Assembly (NCBI GenBank): GCA_032718475.1
Contig: JAUCBJ010002698.1
Span: 1 to 64,000, forward strand
Source of the DNA: Nemertoderma westbladi
Taxonomy: Eukaryota > Xenacoelomorpha > Nemertodermatida > Nemertodermatidae
DNA length: 64,000 nt
Direction: 5' to 3'
The position numbers and the translations under genes were made by a program. How positions within the stretch are numbered: the first letter of the stretch is position 1; every line of letters begins with the position of its first letter. The notes under the pieces were generated by a model. It was not told where the DNA came from. It saw nothing but the letters and a program-made list of their open reading frames with translations, and did not search any database. This document shows, in pieces, positions 1-9,868 of this stretch.

Positions 1-654
1 CGTAGTACCTTGTCCTAGAATACAGTCGCCAGTAAATACCGCCCCTTCCTCCTCCAAATAGAGACTCATATGGTCTGCAGTGTGCCCCGGACTGTAAATA
101 ACTCGTAGAGTTACTCCCTCACTACAAACAGTCGCCCCGTCCGTTAGATATTCAAATTTCCCACCAAACTCCCGGTCAAGACCTTGTTGCTGATCGGGAA
201 ATGGCAGTTTAAGTAAGGAATATTTATCGTCGTTAGAGAACAATGCGCTAGAACTGGCGATATCGGGGACCCCACCTATATGATCCATATGCCAGTGAGT
301 GACTAGTATTCTTTCTAATGTCGCATTGCAGCCAGCCAGACATGTCTTGAGATTTTCAATATATTCAGGTTTATCAGGCTCGCCAGTATCCAACAGAATT
401 CGTCTGTGACCTGTTCCAATGATATAGGTGTTGGTTCCTTGTAGTGTAGCGGGTGATGGATTCAAACCCAACACCCGTATCACCCGTTCAGATAACTGCT
501 CTACTTTACTGATTGGAGTGAGATTGGTAGACGCCATTAACTGATTCCCAGAGATGGATAAAGGTCTAACTGGTGAGACACGTGCCGGTAGTGACTTCGT
601 GGATGAAACAGTCTTCGTTGTTAGTGGCAACCGTGGTCTCAATAGGTTGTTCAT
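1..654 (-). CDS. LACTB2: LACTB2-like endoribonuclease, N-terminal part (runs off left edge)
   Basis: An open frame of 218 codons runs from an ATG at 654 to the window edge with no stop. After an Arg/Ser/Thr-rich leader of about 40 residues without acidic residues, which fits a mitochondrial presequence, the protein shows the LACTB2 signature: LGLNPSPATLQGTNTYI, then LLDTGEPDKPEYI, then the zinc-binding HxHxDH motif as THWHMDHIGG. The further metal ligands follow in SPGHTADHMS and FTGDCILGQGTT at the edge. LACTB2 family proteins are metallo-beta-lactamase-fold, single-strand-specific RNases; the human one is mitochondrial. What is visible is roughly two thirds of the fold. The C-terminal region, and any downstream introns or exons, lie outside. 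No intron interrupts these 654 bases. This is the only intact-looking host gene in the window. The mitochondrial localisation is inferred from composition only. Confidence 0.93.
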   Translation of the reverse strand, partial: MNNLLRPRLPLTTKTVSSTKSLPARVSPVRPLSISGNQLMASTNLTPISKVEQLSERVIRVLGLNPSPATLQGTNTYIIGTGHRRILLDTGEPDKPEYIENLKTCLAGCNATLERILVTHWHMDHIGGVPDIASSSALFSNDDKYSLLKLPFPDQQQGLDREFGGKFEYLTDGATVCSEGVTLRVIYSPGHTADHMSLYLEEEGAVFTGDCILGQGTT

Positions 655-696
655 TTCCTGTTATAACTATACCAGTGTGCCAGCCAGTACAGCAGT

Positions 697-742
697 ATAT
701 ACACCATGACGAGTAATATAGTGTCATTTTCTGATGACACGG

Positions 743-780
<38 letters not shown>

Positions 781-1498
781 ACCACCAAATCTTTATTATA
801 TTGCTTGAAATTTTAAACTAGTTCCACTCACCGTCGTTGTCCTTGTTGATATTTTTATAAGCGTTTTAAAAAAAGTGCCTTTTGCGAAATCGCACCATCC
901 TGTATCGTGGCAATTCTTCACATTAGTAGTACTTTTTTTCACATCAATAGAAAGCTTGCGTTACAAGGATTCCAAATATGTAAGTAACACTATCTGAATT
1001 TCGTTGAGAAACAACTGCGAAATATCAAAAAAAAGATTGCAAGAAGTATTGTACAACTGCAGGCCATTTATTCTATTTAATTGTGTTTTTATTAAAAAGA
1101 ATAAATGGCCTGTAGCGAATTTTTTGAATCTTTGAACGCCTATATCTCCGCTGTTTCTAAACGAAACTCCGACATTGTTACATATGTGGAACCTTTGTAA
1201 CGCAAGCTTTCCAATGATATCTACAATCCGAGACCAATGTAAAGATTGGCGACGACAAGAGATGTGAAATTTCGCAAAGACACTTTTTTAAAACGGTTTA
1301 AAAAAATATACGGGCAGAATCGAAAATTCCGGCTTCATGTGGATATCGACAGTGAGTACAGGAGTAGAACTACTGTAGTTGTATTTCAACTTTCAAGCAA
1401 TATGATAAAGATTAGTAGAAAAAGTTGGGGGGGGGGGGGGGGGGGGGGGGAGGGGTCCGTATCATCAGAAAATGACAATTACGGTTCATGGTGTATAC
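697..1498. mobile_element. Foldback (long terminal inverted repeat) element 1 with poly-C/poly-G tracts
   Basis: The two halves are inverted copies of each other. The left end TATACACCATG (697) mirrors CATGGTGTATA (1488-1498). GTCATTTTCTGATGA, then GGACCCC and a pure C run of about 37 (744-780), mirrors a G run at 1427-1450 followed by GGGGTCCGTATCATCAGAA. GAAAGCTTGCGTTACAA (950) mirrors TTGTAACGCAAGCTTTCC (1195). The centre has a hairpin, AGGCCATTTATTCT against AGAATAAATGGCCT (1061-1113). No coding sequence of its own is seen, so it is non-autonomous and its superfamily is unknown. It sits about 40 bp upstream of the LACTB2 start codon, so it is likely to lie in or replace the promoter or 5' UTR. 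Target-site duplications are not clear. Confidence 0.75.
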
Positions 1499-2318
1499 AA
1501 GTCTGGTATACACAGCCACAGTATTACCGTGAGCCACCGATATCCATATACCGATACCCATATCCATATATTTAAAATAACTGCTGCATTTAAAGAATCT
1601 GTTCTGCAGTTTGCGGTTATAATCGGTAGATCGGAAATTTCGCGGAATTTCGGACATTATTGCAGTATTGCCATAAACGCATGGCAATACCAATAATGTC
1701 AGAAATTCCGCTAAATTTCTTAGATTACAGGATTATGACTTAGACAGTTAGATTTAGGGCTACACAGTTTGAATCATGGTTGAGGCCTGACCAACCTACT
1801 GCCTACCACGTGCCATAGCTAACCCTAACCAAAATAATACACCAAACACCCCACACTGCCACAAGCACAAGCCACTTAAAGTACGCCAGGTAAACAATGA
1901 GCCTGTTACAGTACCCCTATAGGTACAGATTACTACTACTGTATTACAGTTATGAGTTACAGATCTATTACCTGATTACAGATTAATATATTACAGTAGG
2001 CCTATAAAATACTGAAATACCAGTATGCAGTGGCGGTAGAATAGGGCTGTAGGTGGAGGGCCGTAAAACCGCATTGTAACAATTTCTGCAGTCCGCATTG
2101 TAACCAATTCTGCAGTTTGCAATTGCATTGGCAAGTTCAGCTGTCTGGCAGTTGGCCAGAGCTGAACAGAACTTGAATAGATAATTTAGCCTTTCAAATT
2201 TCCCTCCCAGGTCCCACATGACAAATAACAGTAGTAGCGTCCAAACGCCTACCTTCAGGTAGCCTCAAGCTTCTTTCGTCGACTGTTCGTTGCTTGCCTG
2301 CACACTATAGCATTTGGC
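1499..2318. other. Non-coding spacer between foldback elements
   Basis: No gene is supported here. Besides the hairpin at 1633-1720, the stretch holds short degenerate direct repeats around 'ttctgcagt' (1610, 2090, 2112) and interspersed 'tattacag' motifs (1930-2000). The short open frames lack codon structure or recognisable domains. Confidence 0.5.
1633..1720. repeat. Long perfect-type hairpin (snap-back repeat)
   Basis: The arm from about 1633 (GAAATTTCGCGGAATTTC...) pairs with the arm ending at 1720 (...GAAATTCCGCTAAATTTC). The stem is about 40 bp with few mismatches and the loop is only about 6 bases (AAACGC at 1675-1680). It could be a tiny MITE, the core of a decayed foldback element, or a transcript hairpin. 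No coding is associated. Confidence 0.7.
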
Positions 2319-3810
2319 TACACCATGTCCAGGAATATACAGTAGTGTCATAATTCAGTGACGTATGGAACCCCCCCCCCCCCCCAAGAAAAAAAAAGAA
2401 TTTTATTCTACAAATTAATATTACTTAGATTGTATGAAATTTTAAACAGAGTTGGTTTAATCTCTTTCCTCCACACTGGGTGAATTACATAATTTTTTCT
2501 GCTTTCATTGTTATCTTTTTGTGATTTGTTGGTACTAGTGGAAAGCTGGCTGAACAACCAATCCAAATAAGAAATGCAACAATATTTGATTTTGGTTGGG
2601 AAATAACCAAGGTGTACTAAATAACAGGTCATGCAGCGAGCGGATTGCTGAAATTAGCGTGGGCCGATCTTTTCCCTATTTATGGCACTATTTTCATAAT
2701 ATTTCCTTAGAAACTTCTTTTATGCTACTTTTGTTAGGTGGATACGATGACTAGGATTCATAGAAATGTAATAAAATGTCTTTCCGGAATTTTTATCTTG
2801 TAGTTGCCAAGGTAACCGGGTGCAAATTTAAATCGTTGCGCGTCTGTATTGCAAGGCACAATGGATTCTTTCCTTGAGATTTGGTAGGTGATTAAAGGAA
2901 ATAAAAGACTACCAAAATATTTTACATTTGAATTTGTTTACATTCCCGTTGCCATGGAAATAAGTATAATGAAAAATTTGAAAAATTGTCTACCAATTCT
3001 ACAAAACACCATTTTTATTCGGTTTGTCAGTCTAAATATTAAGTTAAAATTGCCAACATTTTATTTTATAATTCGTCAATTGTGAATAATATTTCTGAAA
3101 GTCAATATTTTCCCATAAACTAAACTGTTCAATCAGAGAGCAAGACCTGTGATAACATGATTTAAAAAAAAGTAAAGTAAAGTAAATTTTCTTCGGCCGC
3201 TAGGCCAGGGATTACGCACAAAGTCTGACGACTTATTTCCAGTGCGGTCCCCCTAGAACTTTACTCCCCAGAGGAAACTCCAGTACTCATTTAGCTACCA
3301 CTTAAGGATGCAAAGCAGAGATGCGCCCTGGCTGGTCCCTTTAAAGCATTCGTGCCGAAACGAAAACTGCCCTGGCCCATGTGAGGATCGAACCCACGAC
3401 CTACAGGAGATGTGAATTCAATGCAACCACTACACCAAGGTGGAACCTTAATTGATGGTTGATTTTGACATTCCAGAATATTAAATTTCGGTTAGCAATT
3501 ATTAGAAATAAGGGACAGCCACCAGGCATGTTTGTTGAAAATTATATAAGTAGTAAATAGTAGCCCAATACGGAAATTGCAAACGGAATTGAAAAAAAAT
3601 GTAAATGTAAAATATTATGAAAAAAGTGCCATAAATATGGAAAGAATATAAATAATAAATGGAAAATGCAACTTTCGAATGCCCATCTCAACTATTCCCA
3701 ATTAAATTCAAATATTTTTACATATTTTGAATCCTTGTACGGCCAGCTTTCCATTAGTACCAACCATCACTATACGGTTGAAGATTAACTGTAGCATGAC
3801 TGGTGCAGTA
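2319..3810. mobile_element. Foldback element 2, related to element 1, right end altered
   Basis: The left end TACACCATG (2319), then a GTGTCAT...TCAGTGACG segment, a GGAACCCC-type C run (2371-2386) and TGAAATTTTAAAC (2437) copies the order seen in element 1. Inner inverted repeats confirm a foldback: GGTACTAGTGGAAAGCTGGC (2531) mirrors GCCAGCTTTCCATTAGTACC (3742), and ATTTATGGCACTATTTTCAT (2678) mirrors ATGAAAAAAGTGCCATAAAT (3618). The outer right arm is not found beyond 3770. The element either decayed or was cut by the insertion that begins at 3811. A SINE occupies its middle. Confidence 0.6.
3163..3448 (-). mobile_element. tRNA-derived SINE inside foldback element 2
   Basis: Read on the minus strand, the head has a tRNA-like A box TGGTGTAGTGGTT (near 3440) and a B box GGGTTCGATCC (near 3390), spaced as in an RNA polymerase III internal promoter. 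A body of about 190 bp follows, then a simple tail of repeated TTTAC (3171-3190) running into T/A. This is the classic layout of head, body and short-repeat tail. It was presumably mobilised in trans by a LINE. The family name is not known to me. Confidence 0.8.
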
Positions 3811-4110
3811 AGTAGTAGAAGAAGAATGGACCCCCACCCCCTCCTCCCTAGCTTGGTCTATGGGAGATATCTCGGAGGACTATTGAAAATGCTCAATTTT
3901 GACGGATTTTAATGACCATCTGTCACCGTCAGTATTGATTCGAATCGTTGCATCAACCAATCATTGATATTCACATACGCGTAGCCTAACCTCACGATGC
4001 ACGCCTAGCCCCCTCCCGGTTACTCGACTGCTGCTACCAACCGTCAGTATTGATTCGAATCGTTGCATCAACCAATCATCGATATTCACCTTCGCGTAGC
4101 CTAACCTCAC
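3811..4110 (+). repeat. Left terminal inverted repeat with subterminal tandem repeat
   Basis: This 300-bp arm matches 9196-9495 inverted at high identity. From about 3927 it contains a direct repeat with a period of about 113 bp, recognisable by CGTCAGTATTGATTCGAATC at 3927 and again at 4042. The second copy is cut off by the satellite at 4116. The outer part is a C-rich tract (ACCCCCACCCCCTCC). Confidence 0.85.
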
Positions 4111-4115
4111 AAGCC

Positions 4116-7100
4116 AATACAATACAATACAATACAATACAATACAATACAATACAATACAATACAATACAATACAATACAATACAATACAATACAATAC
4201 AATACAATACAATACAATACAATACAATACAATACAATACAATACAATACAATACAATACAATACAATACAATACAATACAATACAATACAATACAATAC
4301 AATACAATACAATACAATACAATACAATACAATACAATACAATACAATACAATACAATACAATACAATACAATACAATACAATACAATACAATACAATAC
4401 AATACAATACAATACAATACAATACAATACAATACAATACAATACAATACAATACAATACAATACAATACAATACAATACAATACAATACATACAATACA
4501 ATACAATACAATACAATACAATACAATACAATACAATACAATACAATACAATACAATACAATACAATACAATACAATACAATACAATACAATACAATACA
4601 ATACAATACAATACAATACAATACAATACAATACAATACAATACAATACAATACAATACAATACAATACAATACAATACAATACAATACAATACAATACA
4701 AACAATACAATACAATACAATACAATACAATACAATACAATACAATACAATACAATACAATACAATACAATACAATACAATACAATACAATACAATACAA
4801 TACAATACAATACAATACAATACAATACAATACAATACAATACAATACAATACAATACAATACAATACAATACAATACAATACAATACAATACAATACAA
4901 TACAATACAATACAATACAATACAATACAATACAATACAATACAATACAATACAATACAATACAATACAATACAATACAATACAATACAATACAATACAA
5001 TACAATACAATACAATACAATACAATACAATACAATACAATACAATACAATACAATACAATACAATACAATACAATACAATACAATACAATACAATACAA
5101 TACAATACAATACAATACAATACAATACAATACAATACAATACAATACAATACAATACAATACAATACAATACAATACAATACAATACAATACAATACAA
5201 TACAATACAATACAATACAATACAATACAATACAATACAATACAATACAATACAATACAATACAATACAATACAATACAATACAATACAATACAATACAA
5301 TACAATACAATACAATACAATACAATACAATACAATACAATACAATACAATACAATACAATACAATACAATACAATACAATACAATACAATACAATACAA
5401 TACAATACAATACAATACAATACAATACAATACAATACAATACAATACAATACAATACAATACAATACAATACAATACAATACAATACAACATACAATAC
5501 AATACAATACAATACAATACAATACAATACAATACAATACAATACAATACAATACAATACAATACAATACAATACAATACAATACAATACAATACAATAC
5601 AATACAATACAATACAATACAATACAATACAATACAATACAATACAATACAATACAATACAATACAATACAATACAATACAATACAATACAATACAATAC
5701 AATACAATACAATACAATACAATACAATACAATACAATACAATACAATACAATACAATACAATACAATACAATACAATACAATACAATACAATACAATAC
5801 AATACAATACAATACAATACAATACAATACAATACAATACAATACAATACAATACAATACAATACAATACAATACAATACAATACAATACAATACAATAC
5901 AATACAATACAATACAATACAATACAATACAATACAATACAATACAATACAATACAATACAATACAATACAATACAATACAATACAATACAATACAATAC
6001 AATACAATACAATACAATACAATACAATACAATACAATACAATACAATACAATACAATACAATACAATACAATACAATACAATACAATACAATACAATAC
6101 AATACAATACATACATACAATACAATACAATACAATACACATACAATACAATACAATACAATACAATACAATACAATACAATACAATACAATACAATACA
6201 ATACAATACAATACAATACAATACAATACAATACAATACAATACAATACAATACAATACAATACAATACAATACAATACAATACAATACAATACAATACA
6301 ATACAATACAATACAATACAATACAATACAATACAATACAATACAATACAATACAATACAATACAATACAATACAATACAATACAATACAATACAATACA
6401 ATACAATACAATACAATACAATACAATACAATACAATACAATACAATACAATACAATACAATACAATACAATACAATACAATACAATACAATACAATACA
6501 ATACAATACAATACAATACAATACAATACAATACAATACAATACAATACAATACAATACAATACAATACAATACAATACAATACAATACAATACAATACA
6601 ATACAATACAATACAATACAATACAATACAATACAATACAATACAATACAATACAATACAATACAATACAATACAATACAATACAATACAATACAATACA
6701 ATACAATACAATACAATACAATACAATACAATACAATACAATACAATACAATACAATACAATACAATACAATACAATACAATACAATACAATACAATACA
6801 ATACAATACAATACAATACAATACAATACAATACAATACAATACAATACAATACAATACAATACAATACAATACAATACAATACAATACAATACAATACA
6901 ATACAATACAATACAATACAATACAATACAATACAATACAATACAATACAATACAATACAATACAATACAATACAATACAATACAATACAATACAATACA
7001 ATACAATACAATACAATACAATACAATACAATACAATACAATACAATACAATACAATACAATACAATACAATACAATACAATACAATACAATACAATACA

Positions 7101-7537
7101 ATACAATACAATACAATACAATACAATACAATACAATACAATACAATACAATACAATACAATACAATACAATACAATACAATACAATACAATACAATACA
7201 ATACAATACAATACAATACAATACAATACAATACAATACAATACAATACAATACAATACAATACAATACAATACAATACAATACAATACAATACAATACA
7301 ATACAATACAATACAATACAATACAATACAATACAATACAATACAATACAATACAATACAATACAATACAATACAATACAATACAATACAATACAATACA
7401 ATACAATACAATACAATACAATACAATACAATACAATACAATACAATACAATACAATACAATACAATACAATACAATACAATACAATACAATACAATACA
7501 ATACAATACAATACAATACAATACAATACAATACAAT
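4116..7537. repeat. (AATAC)n pentanucleotide satellite, about 3.4 kb
   Basis: Some 680 near-perfect copies of AATAC sit directly against the inner edge of the left inverted repeat. Only a handful of interruptions are visible, near 4490, 4700, 5490 and 6110-6140, each a loss or gain of one to a few bases. The long open frames on both strands (translating to endless YCIVL-type or QYNTI-type repeats) follow from the 5-base period lacking stops and are not genes. Such homogeneity suggests recent expansion. The true length in the genome may differ from this assembly. Confidence 0.98.
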
Positions 7538-7671
7538 ATAATATAACATAAAGAACCATCATCACCATTACTATGTATATAACAATAATTGATGCAACTA
7601 CAATATTAGTAGTACTGTATATTTAATAAACACGTGTCGCAACTGTCACCCAACTATAGGCATTATTTCCG

Positions 7672-7672
<1 letters not shown>

Positions 7673-7729
<57 letters not shown>
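7673..7729. repeat. (TTG)n microsatellite
   Basis: About 19 uninterrupted TTG units lie 12 bases past the stop codon of the RING gene, on its 3' side. Confidence 0.95.
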
Positions 7730-7730
<1 letters not shown>

Positions 7731-7740
7731 ATAGACTTAA

Positions 7741-8190
7741 TCAATGAGTATTAGCATCTTTATACGCGAGATAATGATAGGTAATATTAGCGGTCCAGAA
7801 ATCACATCCTTGGAATTTTGCGCCAATAATTTTTCTATGTTCGCTGTTGAAAAAATAAGGGACATAGTAGCAACACCGTCGTACTACATTTCTATAAAAA
7901 ATATTCTCCAATATTGTAAATAAATCTCCAGGATTATAACTTTCCGCGGAAATATAAGTTATATTTCGTACCTCTTTCCAATAATAGGGTTCGTATCTCG
8001 CCAACTTCATATTTAACTTAGATATGGATGCGCGAGAAATAGGACAAATTTTAGAACAATAATTATTCATTTCGGAATATTGTACAATACATCGTATGCA
8101 AGTTGCATGTTTATTTTCACATATATAATAATCTCGATGTTGCAATAACTTAGAATAGCAAACTGGACATTTTTCGTTTAAAATATCCAT
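7741..8190 (-). CDS. Small RING-finger protein, 149 residues, putative E3 ubiquitin ligase
   Basis: The N-terminus begins MDILNEKCPVC and gives a C3HC4-like RING: CPVC (residues 8-11), CENKHATCIRC (24-34) with the His and paired Cys, then C and CPIS (near 45-52). The order C-x2-C ... C-x3-H-x2-C-x2-C ... C-x-x-x-CPI fits a RING with the second half slightly irregular (CSKICPISRA). The remaining 95 residues are rich in Tyr and Asn with a Cys pair (RRCCYY) and match nothing I recognise. RING proteins commonly transfer ubiquitin from an E2 enzyme; activity here is inferred. The gene is AT-rich, intronless and lies within the terminal-inverted-repeat element. This suggests an accessory gene carried by the element or by a virus-like ancestor rather than a resident host gene. 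Confidence 0.7.
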   Translation of the reverse strand: MDILNEKCPVCYSKLLQHRDYYICENKHATCIRCIVQYSEMNNYCSKICPISRASISKLNMKLARYEPYYWKEVRNITYISAESYNPGDLFTILENIFYRNVVRRCCYYVPYFFNSEHRKIIGAKFQGCDFWTANITYHYLAYKDANTH

Positions 8191-8384
8191 TTTCCAAATC
8201 TTAAAGTAGATTGAAAATAATTACCTCAATACACAACAAACAAATCCGATATACTGTATATACAAATACAACTACAATTTTCGATTATTTAAAATTTGAT
8301 TTTTTTTTTCATGTTAAAAAGATCAAAATTTTAAAAATTTATAAATTTATAATTTAAAAAAAATTTATAATATAAGGGAAAAAG

Positions 8385-8791
8385 TCAAGAATCGATGATA
8401 TTATCAACAAATTCAACATTATCTGTTGATTCTTCAGTTTCGATAAAGGATTCTTTTGAAATCATTACAATAAAGAAAGACATAATTTTGTAGGGATTAT
8501 GTTGATTTAGTTGTATTTCAAACTTTTCACCAGCTTCGTTGTATTGTGTAATAACAATTAACCCATCTATCATTGATAATAGTAAGATGTTGATTAATTT
8601 TCCCACATGATCAACTTTTAGGTTGTAATCTAAGAGATGAATGGTATTTTCAGAAGCATCAATATCAATTGTGCTTAAAACTTTCCTGGCTTTTGGTAAA
8701 TTGTATAATCAATAACAATATAGGCTTCGCCATCTTCTGCAAAAAATGAATGCCTTACTATTGGCATAACCATATCGGAATCAGAAGACAT
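8385..8791 (-). pseudogene. Unknown AT-rich gene of about 135 codons with one frameshift
   Basis: A start codon at 8789-8791 opens a frame beginning MSSDSDMVMPIVRHSFFAED. It runs about 36 codons and hits a stop at about 8676. A one-base shift near 8680-8690 joins it to a second frame that continues without a stop to 8385 and ends VEFVDNIIDS. The C-terminal part has alternating hydrophobic stretches (LINILLLSMIDGLIVITQ) and an acidic tail. No domain is recognised. It has the same strand, base composition and intron-free form as the RING gene 195 bp downstream, so the two may have been co-transcribed or co-acquired. The frameshift could be real decay or a sequencing error in the TTTT run. Confidence 0.5.
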
Positions 8792-9195
8792 TATTTAATT
8801 TATTTTATTGTAAATCAAACAAACAAAGTAAAAACTTTTAAACTAAAACCATTATAAATGATTAATTGTGATTAAAGCAAGAGATTATATATAAGATATT
8901 TTCCAAAATAATACAAGTCTTAAACCATGAAATAGCAGTATAGTAGTTATGTAGGGAAATACAGTACAATTGAAAATTATTGGGTTCTGCGTAATAATAA
9001 TAATCAATAATGTACGTGTACGCGTAGCGGGATTTCAAGTCTCATATAACACTCATACATATTAGTTCATTGGCGTCGTCGTCATCATGGTAGCGAGGGG
9101 AAAGGGGGAGTAACCGGGGGGATAGGCGTGCATCGCTGTTGGTTGGTTGGTTGGTAACAGCAGTCGAGTAATGGGGGTGGGGCTAGGCATGCATC
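8792..9195. other. AT-rich non-coding interior next to the right inverted repeat
   Basis: No gene is seen. The stretch upstream of the two minus-strand genes is AT-rich (8792-8990) and could hold their promoter. From about 9080 it becomes G-rich and includes a third, decayed copy of the subterminal repeat (GATAGGCGTGCATCG, 9121) and a short GGTT run (9139-9153). Confidence 0.5.
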
Positions 9196-9495
9196 ATGAG
9201 GTTAGGCTATGCGAAGATGAATATCGATGATTGGTTGATGCAAAGATTCGAATCAATACTGACGGTTGGTAACAGCAGTCGAGTAACCGGGAGGGGGCTA
9301 GGCGTGCATCGTGAGGTTAGGCTACGCGTAGGTGAATATTGATGATTGGTTGATGCAACGATTCGAATCAATACTGACGGTGACAGATGGTCATTAAAAT
9401 CCGTCAAAATTGAGCATTTTCAATAGTCCTCCGAGATATCTCCCATAGACCAAGCTAGGGAGGAGGGGGTGGGGGTCCATTCTTCTTCTACTACT
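9196..9495 (-). repeat. Right terminal inverted repeat with subterminal tandem repeats
   Basis: Inverted match of 3811-4110. Two copies of the 113-bp subrepeat are visible (GATTCGAATCAATACTGACG at 9358 and a close copy at 9244). The G-rich outer tract ends at CTACT, position 9495. Confidence 0.85.
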
Positions 9496-9868
9496 GGAGT
9501 ATCACATCGACAGAGACACCTAACGGTGACGGTAACAGTTCTGTTTAGCACTAGATTTTTATAAGTGTAAGCAGATTCAATTCCCTGCACTGCCCACTGA
9601 AAATGGCCTTAGTGGCATTTTACCAATTATAGTTGGGAAGGTGCCATTATCAATAATAATGTTACCTAACAACCAATTTAGGCGATACACATTATGATTG
9701 TGATTAATATATGTTAATAATATATAACCGTTGTACTTGTGGATTATGATTCAGTTGGTAATCTGTAGAGTTGTGAGACCGGAACGGTTTTTAACCGTCG
9801 TCATTTCCGTGCTATTATATTCTGACTGTGCTATTATTATGTTCTGTGATTATAACAACAGGAAGACT
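9496..9868. other. Spacer between the terminal-inverted-repeat element and the GGAA array
   Basis: Moderately AT-rich DNA with no supported gene, RNA or repeat boundary, apart from the putative target-site base match GGAGTA at 9496-9501. Confidence 0.4.

Larger units (their letters stand above)
3811..9495. mobile_element. 5.7 kb terminal-inverted-repeat element (Polinton-like architecture?) with satellite and RING gene
   Basis: The element begins AGTAGTAGAAGAAGAATGG at 3811 and ends with the reverse complement at 9495, so the termini are AG...CT. Both ends carry 300-bp inverted repeats containing a subterminal tandem repeat. The six flanking bases are GCAGTA (3805-3810) and GGAGTA (9496-9501), 5 of 6 identical, as expected of a slightly decayed 6-bp target-site duplication. 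AG...CT ends, subterminal tandem repeats and 6-bp duplications are traits of Maverick/Polinton elements. However, none of the hallmark genes (protein-primed polymerase B, integrase, packaging ATPase, capsid proteins, protease) is present. It is therefore at best a deleted or non-autonomous relative. It contains (AATAC)n, (TTG)n, a RING gene and a broken gene, both on the minus strand. Confidence 0.6.

Noticed and set aside
1-654. Bacterial contamination as the source of the metallo-beta-lactamase-fold gene
   Set aside because: The sequence has the eukaryotic LACTB2 signatures, a presequence-like leader and adjoining eukaryotic repeats.
3961-7568. Open frames of more than 1,100 codons on both strands
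   Set aside because: They are translations of the (AATAC)n satellite, a period-5 repeat without stops. All frames are equally open and there is no domain.
3811-9495. Calling the element a definite Polinton
   Set aside because: The termini fit, but no polymerase B, integrase, ATPase or capsid gene is present and the target duplication is 5 of 6. Only a Polinton-like architecture is claimed.
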